Assembly: GCA_964616405.1 (NCBI GenBank)
Contig: CAZTRE010000022.1
Coordinates: 1 to 17,727 of the forward strand
Direction of reading: 5' to 3'
Length of the DNA: 17,727 bases
DNA from: JAEDES01 sp964616405
GTDB taxonomy: Bacteria; Bacillota_I; Bacilli_A; RF39; UBA660
Both the position numbers and the translations under genes were made by a program. The notes under the pieces were generated by a model. That model made no database searches and was not told the DNA's origin. It saw nothing but the letters and a program-made list of their open reading frames with translations. Every line of letters starts with the position of its first letter. Position 1 is the stretch's first letter. This document shows positions 5,941 to 14,197 of this stretch, in pieces.

Positions 5941-8487
5941 ATGATAAAAATGCTAGAAAAAAAATATAATCCTCAAGAGGTAGAAAAAGGAAAATACGAA
6001 AATTGGAAATCGAAAGGTTACTTCAAAGCTGATAGTCAAAGTGACAAAACTCCATTTTGTATCGTAATCCCTCCTCCAAATGTAACTGGTAAATTACACC
6101 TAGGTCATGCTTGGGACGTAACACTACAAGACATAATCATCAGATACAAAAGGATGCAAGGATATGATTGTCTATGGTTACCAGGAATGGATCATGCGGG
6201 AATTGCTACTCAAGCAAAAGTAGATAAACGTCTTAAAGAACAAGGAATTAGACCACGTGGCATGAAAAGAGAAGATTGGCTAGAACAAGCTTGGGCTTGG
6301 AAGCATGAATATGCTCAAACCATTCACGAACAATGGGCCAAAATGGGTATTTCGGTTGATTACACAAAAGAAAGATTTACCCTAGACGAAGGTTTAAATA
6401 GAGCAGTCAATCAAGTTTTCATTGACCTTTACAACAAAGGATTAATCTACCGTGGAGAAAGAATCATTAACTGGGATCCAGAACAAATGACAGCCTTATC
6501 AACAGAGGAAGTTATTTATAAAGAAGATAAAGGAGCTTTCTACCATTTAAAATATTATATTGAAGGAGAAAAACGTTATCTAGAAGTCGCAACAACCCGT
6601 CCAGAAACATTATTTGGAGATACTGCTGTTGCTGTTAACCCAAAAGATGAAAGATATAAAGATTTAATTGGTAAAAATGTTATCCTTCCAATTGTTAATA
6701 AGCCAATTCCAATTGTTGGCGACGAACATGCCGATCCAGAGTTTGGAACAGGTGTTGTTAAAATTACTCCAGCCCATGATCCTAACGACTTTGAAGTAGG
6801 AAATAGACATAACTTAGAAAGAATAGTAGTCATGAACCCTAATGCAACAATGAACGAAAAGGCTGGAAAATATTGTGGTATGACCAGAGAAGAATGCCGT
6901 GAGGCACTAATCAAAGATTTAAAAGAACAAGATCTACTTATTAAGATAGAAGAAATGACTCACTCAGTAGGCCACTCAGAACGAAGCGATGCTGTAGTTG
7001 AACCATATCTATCTAAACAATGGTTTGTCAAAATGCGTCCATTAGCTGATCGCGTTCTTGAAAATCAAAAGAATAAGGACACTAAAGTTAACTTTGTCCC
7101 AACACGTTATGAAAAAACGATGAATCATTGGATGGAAATAACCTATGACTGGTGTATCTCTCGTCAACTATGGTGGGGGCATCGAATTCCTGCTTGGTAC
7201 AAAGATGATGAAGTAAAAGTACAAATTGATTCACCAGGAGAAGGTTGGGTTCAAGATCCAGACGTACTAGATACCTGGTTCTCATCAGCCTTATGGCCAT
7301 TCTCAACCTTAGGTTGGCCAGAAAAAACTGAACTTCTAGATAGATACTATCCAAATGATGTTTTAGTAACAGGCTATGACATTATCCCCTTTTGGGTAAA
7401 TAGAATGACTTTCCAAGGATTAGAGTTCACAGGAAAAAGACCATTTAAAGATTGTCTAATTCATGGACTAATCCGTGACAAGGAAGGTCGTAAGATGTCA
7501 AAATCTCTAGGTAACGGAGTAGATCCAATGGACGTTATTGAAAAATATGGTTGTGACTCCCTAAGGTATTTCCTAACGACAAATTCCGCTCCAGGAATGG
7601 ACTTACGTTATGACGAAGACAAAGTTAAATCTTCATGGAACTTCATTAATAAATTATGGAATGCATCTCGTTTCGTTCTAATGAATATTGAAGACTTAAA
7701 AACAAGAACCATAAATGAAGATGAACTAACCCTATATGACAAATGGATTCTAACGAAGAAAAATAATCTTATAAAATCAACCATAAAAAATATGGACAAG
7801 TATGATTTCCATAATGTAGGAGCAGAACTATACAGTTTCATCTGGGAAGACTTCTGTGACTGGTATATTGAACTTACCAAAGCAAATATGAAAGAGACGA
7901 CTAAAACTATTCTTTTAGATACCCTAACAGATATTTTGAAACTACTACATCCATTTATGCCATATGTAACAGAAGAAATCTATTCAATGTTACCAATCAA
8001 AGATGCGGAATCAATCATGATTTCTAGCTATCCAACATATAACAAAAGAGAAATCTACAAAGAAGAATCAGAAAAATTAGAAAAAGTTCTAGAAGACATA
8101 GTAGCAATCCGTAATTTAAAAGCAACTAATAAAATTACCAAGCAAGCCCTAGTCAACTTTACCTGCAGTAGCGAAGACCTAATAAATATCTATGCATCAC
8201 AATTAAAGATTACTGAAGATAATCTAACAAGTGACGATCCAGATAATATGATTAGCGCTAACTACAAATCAGCAAACATTACTATTACATATTTCTTCGA
8301 GCAAGAATCAATCGATACTAAGGCCATCGAAGAGGAAATTAAAAAATTATCTTCATCAATCGCTAGACGTAAAGCCCTTTTATCAAATGAAAACTATGTA
8401 AATAAGGCTCCTGCTAATATCGTTGATGCAGATCGTAAAAAATTGGCTGAAGAAGAAGAAAAACTTGCTAATCTAAAGAATAAATAA
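5941..8487 (+). CDS. valS: Valyl-tRNA synthetase
   Basis: A class I aminoacyl-tRNA synthetase that charges tRNA-Val. The catalytic Rossmann fold carries the HIGH motif as HLGH (53-56, inside PPPNVTGKLHLGHAWD) and KMSKS at 518-522. The CP1 editing domain, which hydrolyses Thr-tRNA-Val, includes TTRPETLFGDTAVAV and HDPNDFEVGNRH. A helical anticodon-binding domain (about 600-760) and a C-terminal coiled-coil arm (about 785-848) complete the enzyme. The length of 848 residues is close to Bacillus ValS. Two in-frame ATG codons compete, at 5941 and 5950. The purine-rich AAAGAAAGAAG ends immediately before 5941, so 5950 has the better spacing; residue numbers here count from 5941. Expression is under the T-box just upstream, and a terminator follows 36 bp after the stop. 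Confidence 0.98.
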   Translation: MIKMLEKKYNPQEVEKGKYENWKSKGYFKADSQSDKTPFCIVIPPPNVTGKLHLGHAWDVTLQDIIIRYKRMQGYDCLWLPGMDHAGIATQAKVDKRLKEQGIRPRGMKREDWLEQAWAWKHEYAQTIHEQWAKMGISVDYTKERFTLDEGLNRAVNQVFIDLYNKGLIYRGERIINWDPEQMTALSTEEVIYKEDKGAFYHLKYYIEGEKRYLEVATTRPETLFGDTAVAVNPKDERYKDLIGKNVILPIVNKPIPIVGDEHADPEFGTGVVKITPAHDPNDFEVGNRHNLERIVVMNPNATMNEKAGKYCGMTREECREALIKDLKEQDLLIKIEEMTHSVGHSERSDAVVEPYLSKQWFVKMRPLADRVLENQKNKDTKVNFVPTRYEKTMNHWMEITYDWCISRQLWWGHRIPAWYKDDEVKVQIDSPGEGWVQDPDVLDTWFSSALWPFSTLGWPEKTELLDRYYPNDVLVTGYDIIPFWVNRMTFQGLEFTGKRPFKDCLIHGLIRDKEGRKMSKSLGNGVDPMDVIEKYGCDSLRYFLTTNSAPGMDLRYDEDKVKSSWNFINKLWNASRFVLMNIEDLKTRTINEDELTLYDKWILTKKNNLIKSTIKNMDKYDFHNVGAELYSFIWEDFCDWYIELTKANMKETTKTILLDTLTDILKLLHPFMPYVTEEIYSMLPIKDAESIMISSYPTYNKREIYKEESEKLEKVLEDIVAIRNLKATNKITKQALVNFTCSSEDLINIYASQLKITEDNLTSDDPDNMISANYKSANITITYFFEQESIDTKAIEEEIKKLSSSIARRKALLSNENYVNKAPANIVDADRKKLAEEEEKLANLKNK

Positions 8488-8522
8488 AAAACAAATTAAC
8501 TATGAAATAATAAACCATTTCT

Positions 8523-8557
8523 AAAGATAAGTATACAAAAAATACTTATCTTTTTTT
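8523..8557 (+). terminator. Intrinsic terminator of valS
   Basis: A perfect 12-bp stem, AAAGATAAGTAT (8523-8534) and ATACTTATCTTT (8542-8553), with a 7-nt A-rich loop and a T run to 8557. Confidence 0.92.
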
Positions 8558-8562
8558 CCTTA

Positions 8563-8592
8563 TTGATAGACATTAAAACCAATCTATATTAT
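8563..8592 (+). promoter_or_regulatory. Putative promoter of the large membrane-protein gene
   Basis: -35 TTGATA (8563-8568), an 18-bp spacer and -10 TATTAT (8587-8592) lie between the valS terminator and the next start codon. A leader of about 20 nt would follow, containing an essentially perfect ribosome binding site, TAAGGAGGTG (8605-8614). Confidence 0.65.
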
Positions 8593-8618
8593 ACTTAAGG
8601 AAAGTAAGGAGGTGTTTT

Positions 8619-11045
8619 ATGACAAACCCCAATAATTTAATTAAAATCTCTGGACTAACTTATATTATCCTCGCGCTATTCTTAATAAGCCTTGTTCCAA
8701 CATTAGCGGGCATCCTATTAGTACTTGGTGTAATTCTGCTAGCTAATAGTTTTATATCTACTAAAGAGTTAGCTAAAAAAAGAGCAGTCTTACTATTTAT
8801 TGCGATCATTTCATTTATCTTAAATATACTAGCTGCTATTCTTTTACTAATAGCCTTTGAGTCCATAACCTCAACGAAACAAGATATGACCAATTCTCCA
8901 CCAAAAGCGACCGTTTCCGCTGACTCAAAAAAAATAGATATCTTACTAAAGGTAGGTCTTGCCATGGTTCTAATAGCCGGACTTCTTTTTGCGACTACAA
9001 CTTGGCATTTTATCACAGATACCATTAAAATTATTTCTCTAATCTCTATGGGATTACTTTTTTTAGGACTATCAGTTTTTTCTGAAGCTAAACTCAAACT
9101 TGAAAAAACTACCAAAGCATACTTTATACTTGGGCTAGCTTTCCTTATTCTAACCTTTATCGGTGTTGGCTACTTTGCACCTTTTTCTACATGGTTTAGT
9201 TATATAGGAGAGGGGCGTTCTTTAGTTTATGCACTTACTTATCTTCTAATTGCTATATCATTTTATTTAGTAAACTATAAGTTCCACGACCAAGAATGCT
9301 TATACCTTGGCCATGCCATCCTTTATCTTACCATCTATTCAATCCTTAGATTTGCAAACCTTTCAAAAGAAGTAGCCATCTTAATCATGACCGCATTAAC
9401 ATTCTTACTAAACATCACTACAAAAGAGAAAAAAACATCTCTTCAAAAGTTTAATGCCACAACGACATATCTTTATTTTCCACTTATAATAATTGAAAGC
9501 TTCTCCGCATTTTTCCCGATATTACTTGTAACTACTTTAATTAATATTGCCGACCTACTTGTATCTTCTACCAAAAATCAATTACCTGAAGAAGGAGTCA
9601 TAACCACCATAATAAGCTATCTCCTAATACTATTCACCATAGGGCAATTACCATACGACGTCGAAGCATTCGTAACCATCTTCATCACTTTAACTATCTT
9701 TGTATACCTAATCAGACTAACACCTCTTAGTAAAAACAATTACTTAAATATATCAAGTCAAATACTTTATCATTTAACATCACTTGTCATCATTATTTAT
9801 TATCTCATTATGCCATCGATCGAGGGTATTTTAGTAACCAGTATTTACTTAATCCTAAATATTTTAGGTAGTCTAGACTTCTTTGAAACAAAGACCGATC
9901 ATTCACTGAAGTTGGATTTTTACTACCAACCTCTAGTCATTCTTTATTTTATCTCCAGCCTTGTAGGGTATTTCTATGAAAATATTTATGAAATCAACTT
10001 AGTATTCATTCCTATCATTTGTGGACTAATCTATATCACTATTAACTATTTTTCTAAAAAAGATCAGGTCAAGAAATACTATCTAGTCTTTGCCGGTATT
10101 GCTTCAGCCTTATCATTATTAATCAACACCGCCGTACTAAACATTATTGCGGGAATTGTTATTATATTAGAAGGGATATACTTATACTTTAGCTCTCATA
10201 AGCTAGATACTCAGATTTGTTCTTATATCTTTATCATTATAAATGTCTATATCTTGACAATAGCCCTTCTTCCAACAATCTATGCCAATGTTTTAGCGTT
10301 CTTAGTATTTGGTCTTTTAACCCTAATAATTAAAGACAAAAAACAAAGCCTTATCAATCAGCTGGCCATCATCATCCCACTAATTAGTACAATTTATAGT
10401 ACTGGTTATAACTACTATACCTATCAATTGATTGCGATCAATTACCTTCAACTATACGTTATTTTCTTACTTTTAAAATATTTAGTTAAGCCTAAGACCA
10501 CTAAAGACCTTCTAGCAGCCATTTTTTATGCATTATTTAACGCAACTATTATCTTTAAAGGTATCTTAGAAATAGGTATCTACATTGGTTTATTATCAAT
10601 TATCATTATCTTTGTAACTATCATGGATGAAGATTATAAGAAACTCTTCTACACTAGCATCATCATCCTTGTCGTCAATATCCTGGTTCAACTATGGCAA
10701 TTCTGGGGTATCCTACCATTTTGGCTATATCTTCTATTAGCTGGACTAAGTATCATTGCCTTTGTTACAACAAAAGAAATAAATAAGGATAAAAAGCCAC
10801 TTCCTATTAAACCACAAATGCAAGAAGTTCCAATTCCTAAAACAGCGTCTCAGTTAAGGGATCAAATCATTTTAGCTGAACCAGTAGAAGTAGAAAATAA
10901 GCCTCTAAAAGACATTAAATCAACTAAGACTACTAGCCAAGAAAAAAAACTCGTTGGCAACTTCTGCCCAATCTGTGGTACTAAAAATATTAAACTTGGT
11001 AATTACTGCAAGACTTGTGGTCACAATCTAATTATTAAAAAATAA
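8619..11045 (+). CDS. Large polytopic membrane protein with C-terminal zinc ribbon, function unknown
   Basis: An 808-residue protein made almost entirely of hydrophobic helices, roughly twenty or more, from residue 8 to about 735. A soluble Lys/Glu/Pro-rich linker (about 735-778) leads to a terminal zinc ribbon, FCPICG (782-787) and YCKTCGH (796-802), with four cysteines in two CxxC knuckles. I do not recognise the family. The segment at about 110-220 (a W-containing loop, then LLFLGLSVFSEAKLKLEKT and YFILGLAFLILTFIGVGYF) loosely recalls DUF2157-type membrane proteins; that is a memory-based resemblance. There are no transporter or enzyme motifs that I can identify. The gene is a single transcription unit with its own promoter, a very strong ribosome binding site and a terminator. 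It could be a membrane scaffold, a sensor or a carrier for an unknown substrate. Confidence 0.9.
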   Translation: MTNPNNLIKISGLTYIILALFLISLVPTLAGILLVLGVILLANSFISTKELAKKRAVLLFIAIISFILNILAAILLLIAFESITSTKQDMTNSPPKATVSADSKKIDILLKVGLAMVLIAGLLFATTTWHFITDTIKIISLISMGLLFLGLSVFSEAKLKLEKTTKAYFILGLAFLILTFIGVGYFAPFSTWFSYIGEGRSLVYALTYLLIAISFYLVNYKFHDQECLYLGHAILYLTIYSILRFANLSKEVAILIMTALTFLLNITTKEKKTSLQKFNATTTYLYFPLIIIESFSAFFPILLVTTLINIADLLVSSTKNQLPEEGVITTIISYLLILFTIGQLPYDVEAFVTIFITLTIFVYLIRLTPLSKNNYLNISSQILYHLTSLVIIIYYLIMPSIEGILVTSIYLILNILGSLDFFETKTDHSLKLDFYYQPLVILYFISSLVGYFYENIYEINLVFIPIICGLIYITINYFSKKDQVKKYYLVFAGIASALSLLINTAVLNIIAGIVIILEGIYLYFSSHKLDTQICSYIFIIINVYILTIALLPTIYANVLAFLVFGLLTLIIKDKKQSLINQLAIIIPLISTIYSTGYNYYTYQLIAINYLQLYVIFLLLKYLVKPKTTKDLLAAIFYALFNATIIFKGILEIGIYIGLLSIIIIFVTIMDEDYKKLFYTSIIILVVNILVQLWQFWGILPFWLYLLLAGLSIIAFVTTKEINKDKKPLPIKPQMQEVPIPKTASQLRDQIILAEPVEVENKPLKDIKSTKTTSQEKKLVGNFCPICGTKNIKLGNYCKTCGHNLIIKK

Positions 11046-11070
11046 AGATCCTATTCATGGATCTTTTTTT
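11044..11070 (+). terminator. Intrinsic terminator after the large membrane-protein gene
   Basis: AAAGATCC (11044-11051) pairs perfectly with GGATCTTT (11059-11066) around a 7-nt loop, followed by Ts to 11070. The stem starts within the TAA stop codon. Confidence 0.88.
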
Positions 11071-11146
11071 ATGTCAACTTTTCATCATCACGCATAAACC
11101 GACAAATATCTACTTGCTAATATCGTAATATAAATTTGGTGATAAT

Positions 11147-11596
11147 ATGAAAAAACAAATAATTTTATGCCTCTTAATTTTAGGTATTGGTCTACTTATT
11201 GGTATTAAAGTAAGTGAAGCAAATCTTTCTCTCACAACAGTCTTTTCCGAAGGTACAACTTACTATTTTCTCCAGGAGGGTGTTTATACATCTGAAGACA
11301 TTATGGACGAAAATACCAAGAACTTAAATGTCAAATTGATAGATGAGGAAAATTCTAAATACTATGTTTATCTAGGAATTACTGCCTCAGCTGAAATTGC
11401 CAAAAAATTGAAGAATGTTTATGAGCAAGATGGTTATCAACTTTATATCAAAGAAGTAAAAATCAACAACCCCGAATTTGAAAGCAACATCACACAGTTC
11501 GATTTATTACTAAATTCCGCTAATACCAAAGAAGAAATGTTAACAATAGAAGAAGTAGTTTTGGCGTCATATGAAGAAATTATCCAAAAACAGTAG
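11147..11596 (+). CDS. SPOR-like membrane-anchored protein (SpoIIB-like by position)
   Basis: 149 residues with an N-terminal signal anchor (about 4-22) and an extracytoplasmic part. Two short stretches look like the two halves of a SPOR fold, or two SPOR-like repeats: YYFLQEGVYTSEDIMDENTKNL (39-60) and YYVYLGITASAEIAKKLKNV (72-91), each with the aromatic-x-x-x-G-x-(Y/T)-x-S pattern. SPOR domains bind peptidoglycan lacking stem peptides, usually at division septa. In Bacillus the gene before maf-radC-mreBCD is spoIIB, which also has a membrane anchor and a SPOR domain, so position and architecture agree. No Zn or catalytic motifs are seen. The ribosome binding site is TTGGTGAT. An extended -10 TGCTAATAT (11115-11123) may start the whole downstream operon. 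The SPOR call is from pattern, not alignment. Confidence 0.72.
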   Translation: MKKQIILCLLILGIGLLIGIKVSEANLSLTTVFSEGTTYYFLQEGVYTSEDIMDENTKNLNVKLIDEENSKYYVYLGITASAEIAKKLKNVYEQDGYQLYIKEVKINNPEFESNITQFDLLLNSANTKEEMLTIEEVVLASYEEIIQKQ

Positions 11597-11637
11597 GATT
11601 TGTACCTTTCTTAGCGAATAATATTACTGAGGTGAAT

Positions 11638-12333
11638 ATGAGTTACAGAATTAAAGAAATACCATTAACAGAAAGACCCAGAGAACGATTAAAACAAGTA
11701 GGACCAACTTACTTAAGTAATGCAGAACTATTAGCCATTCTCCTAAAAACTGGTACCAAAGATAAAAATGTTAAAGATTTATCCTTAGAAATATTAAATT
11801 ATTTTTCACTTGAAGATTTAAAAAATATTAGTTTAAATAATCTAATAAAAATAAAAGGCATAGGAGAGGTAAAAGCCTTAGAGTTACTTGCCACTATTGA
11901 ATTAGGGCGGAGAATATTTAAATCTACAGCTGAAGATTTAATCGAGCTAGAAAATCCAAAAAAAATTTTCTTGGCTCTTAAAAATCTTTTCCAAGATACG
12001 TATCAAGAACATTTCTATGCTTTATATTTTGATGTAAAAAAACGATTAATCTCTAAAAAATTACTTTTTATTGGAACGATTAATGAAAGTGTTGTTCATC
12101 CACGTGAAGTATTTAAAGAAGCCTATCGTCTAAGTGCAGCTTATATCATTTGCCTTCACAATCATCCATCAAATGACACAACCCCAAGTCTTGCGGATAT
12201 TAATTTTACCGAAACAATAATGCACACTGGTAAAATTCAAGGTATTCCCGTTATTGATCATTTAATAATCGGCAAAGACAATTACTATAGCTTTTATGAA
12301 AAGAAAACCACATTTGTAAAGGAGTTACCATGA
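11638..12333 (+). CDS. radC: RadC-family JAMM/MPN+ protein
   Basis: 231 residues from the ATG at 11638. An in-frame GTG at 11632 is part of the GAGGTG ribosome binding site and is a less likely start. The N-terminal helical part includes a helix-hairpin-helix (about 68-90, IKGIGEVKALELLATIELG). The C-terminal RadC domain has the JAMM metal site HNHPSNDTTPSLAD (H174, H176, S184, D187) with an upstream glutamate near 157. RadC is named for DNA repair, but that role is not firmly established; it is typically found beside mre genes in Bacillota, as here. The usual HNHPSG is HNHPSN. The stop overlaps the mreC start (ATGA at 12330-12333), indicating translational coupling. Confidence 0.95.
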   Translation: MSYRIKEIPLTERPRERLKQVGPTYLSNAELLAILLKTGTKDKNVKDLSLEILNYFSLEDLKNISLNNLIKIKGIGEVKALELLATIELGRRIFKSTAEDLIELENPKKIFLALKNLFQDTYQEHFYALYFDVKKRLISKKLLFIGTINESVVHPREVFKEAYRLSAAYIICLHNHPSNDTTPSLADINFTETIMHTGKIQGIPVIDHLIIGKDNYYSFYEKKTTFVKELP

Positions 12334-13115
12334 AAAAGAAATCAAAAAACATTTTAAGAAATTTAGTTATATTTATACTATTAATATTAGCTCTAACAAT
12401 ATCATTAAAATTAAATAGAAATTATTTTAGTATTGAAGTATCACTAAAAGATTCTTTATCTATAATTAATAGACTTTTAGTTTCTCCAGTTAAAGCCATA
12501 ACTAAAGAACAACCAACTGATCAATCAGAAAGTTATCTTATCCAAAAAAATATTAATTCTTCTTTAGAAAAAGAAATTCAGGAACTAAAAGGTCTATTAG
12601 ATTTAAATTCCACTTTAACAGAATATACAACCACTAATGCTTCAATCGTTTCTAGAAACAGCTCTTATTGGTTTAACTCCTTAACTATTGATAAAGGAAG
12701 CTCTTCAGGTATAAAAAAAGATATGGCCGTCATCACCGCAAATGGACTTATTGGAAAAATTTCCAAAACTACAAAATTAACTAGTGAAGTAAAACTTTTA
12801 ACTACTTCGGACGTAACTTATAAGACTAGTGTCGTTATTAGAGTAGGGGATAAAGATAACTATGCTATTCTTAATGGTTACGATGAAAAGACCAATCTCT
12901 TAAAAATTTCCGCTATTGATAAAAATACCAAAATATCTAAAGGTGATATTGTTTTAACAAGTGGTTTAGGCGAAATGCCCCAAGGAATATTTATAGGTAC
13001 AGTCATAAAAACTGAAACAGATAAATATAATTTAAGCCAAGTGGTCTATGCTGCCCCAAAACAAGATTATAATAATATCCACTATGTAACAATTCTAAAG
13101 GAGTATGACAAATGA
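12330..13115 (+). CDS. mreC: Rod shape-determining protein MreC
   Basis: 261 residues. A short basic head, one membrane helix (about 9-27), a coiled coil (about 66-93) and the extracytoplasmic beta-rich MreC core (about 100-258) with the typical WFNSLTIDKGSSSGIKKDMAV and GLGEMPQGIFIGTV segments. MreC bridges the elongation machinery (MreB, MreD, RodA and a class B PBP) and controls sidewall peptidoglycan synthesis. It overlaps radC upstream and mreD downstream by four bases each (ATGA). In Bacillus, mreB lies between radC and mreC; here the genes overlap directly, so mreB must be elsewhere in the genome or absent. Confidence 0.96.
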   Translation: MKKKSKNILRNLVIFILLILALTISLKLNRNYFSIEVSLKDSLSIINRLLVSPVKAITKEQPTDQSESYLIQKNINSSLEKEIQELKGLLDLNSTLTEYTTTNASIVSRNSSYWFNSLTIDKGSSSGIKKDMAVITANGLIGKISKTTKLTSEVKLLTTSDVTYKTSVVIRVGDKDNYAILNGYDEKTNLLKISAIDKNTKISKGDIVLTSGLGEMPQGIFIGTVIKTETDKYNLSQVVYAAPKQDYNNIHYVTILKEYDK

Positions 13116-13582
13116 TTATCATTTTACTGATTACTGGGCTATTACTTGACGGAATTTTATCAAATATAATTCCAAACACTTCATTTTTAATACCCTTAAT
13201 CACTATAACAAATATTTTTCTAATTTATAAATTTTATCAAAAACATGAAAAAACATATTTTATTATTCTTGCTATAACTGGTCTTATATATGATTTGTTA
13301 TATACTAATCTCTTGTTTTATCACTTGATTATCTTTATTATTTTAGGGATTATTTCAAAATACATTTATAAATATTTTAAAATAAGTAATTTCAAACTCC
13401 TTTTATGTATTCCCCTAATAATTATCTCTTATGAATTTCTAACGGCAACATTGCTTTTTATATTTCAAATCATTCCACCAGATATCACTCGGTTAACTAA
13501 TAAAATAGTTCACTCACTACTTCTAAATATGATCTATGCTGAAGTTATTTTCCTATCATTTGAAAAAATTAGAAAGGCATAA
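13112..13582 (+). CDS. mreD: Rod shape-determining protein MreD
   Basis: 156 residues, almost entirely hydrophobic with about five membrane helices. The LLLDGILSNIIP start and the LIYDLLYTNLLFYHLIIF segment are typical of MreD, a partner of MreC in the elongation complex. The start ATG overlaps the mreC TGA. Sequence conservation is low in this family, so the assignment rests mainly on size, topology and position directly after mreC. Confidence 0.9.
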   Translation: MIIILLITGLLLDGILSNIIPNTSFLIPLITITNIFLIYKFYQKHEKTYFIILAITGLIYDLLYTNLLFYHLIIFIILGIISKYIYKYFKISNFKLLLCIPLIIISYEFLTATLLFIFQIIPPDITRLTNKIVHSLLLNMIYAEVIFLSFEKIRKA

Positions 13583-13624
13583 TTTTTTAATCCTTGGCAT
13601 ATTATTATACAAAGGAGACTAATT

Positions 13625-14197
13625 ATGCCAAACAAAGTACTAAAGAAAAAACTAACTTTAAAAAATAGTATTAAAACATTACTATCAAAAATCTTACTCA
13701 CCACATTGATATTTTTAATTGGAATGATTCTGGTAAAACAAAATCCTAAAAACAAAGTTTTTATTCAAGAAAACATTTACGAAAAAAGCCTCAAATTTAC
13801 AAAAATCAAGGAATTATACAATAAATATTTTGGTAGTGTTCTTTCTCTTGATAAATTGTTATATGAAGATACTCCAGTATTTAACGAGAAAATAAATTAT
13901 AAGGAAAAACATGCCTATAAAGATGGCATAGCCCTAACAGTCGGTAATAAATATATGGTTCCAGCTTTAGAAAGCGGTATCGTTATTTATATAGGGGAAA
14001 AAGAAGGCTATGGACAAACTGTTATTTTAGAGCAAACTAATGGAATCGATGTTTTTTATTCAAATATTGAAACCTCTAACATCAAATTATATGACTATAT
14101 CGAAAAAGGGAATTATCTTGGCGAAGTTAAATCTAATAAGTTGTACTTAGTATTTCAAAAAGATGGTCAAGTTCTAAATTATAAAGACTATATCTAA
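13625..14197 (+). CDS. SpoIVFA-like protein with degenerate LytM/M23 domain
   Basis: 190 residues. A basic head, one membrane helix (about 21-37), a short linker and an outside LytM/M23 fold (about 98-186: MVPALESGIVIYIGEKEGYG, then the VILEQTNGIDVFY strand pair and LYLVFQKDGQVLNY at the end). The zinc ligands of active M23 peptidases are missing: the HxGxD block reads YKDGIAL, and the histidines of the HxH region are replaced near E136/Q137 and N147. This inactive form, directly before an M50 protease gene, is the pattern of Bacillus SpoIVFA, which holds and regulates SpoIVFB. The ribosome binding site is AAAGGAG. minC and minD, which separate mreD from spoIVFA in Bacillus, are absent here. 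Confidence 0.85.
   Translation: MPNKVLKKKLTLKNSIKTLLSKILLTTLIFLIGMILVKQNPKNKVFIQENIYEKSLKFTKIKELYNKYFGSVLSLDKLLYEDTPVFNEKINYKEKHAYKDGIALTVGNKYMVPALESGIVIYIGEKEGYGQTVILEQTNGIDVFYSNIETSNIKLYDYIEKGNYLGEVKSNKLYLVFQKDGQVLNYKDYI

Noticed and set aside
13625..14197. Active M23 endopeptidase
   Set aside because: The histidines and aspartate that bind zinc are absent; the protein fits SpoIVFA-like regulators better.
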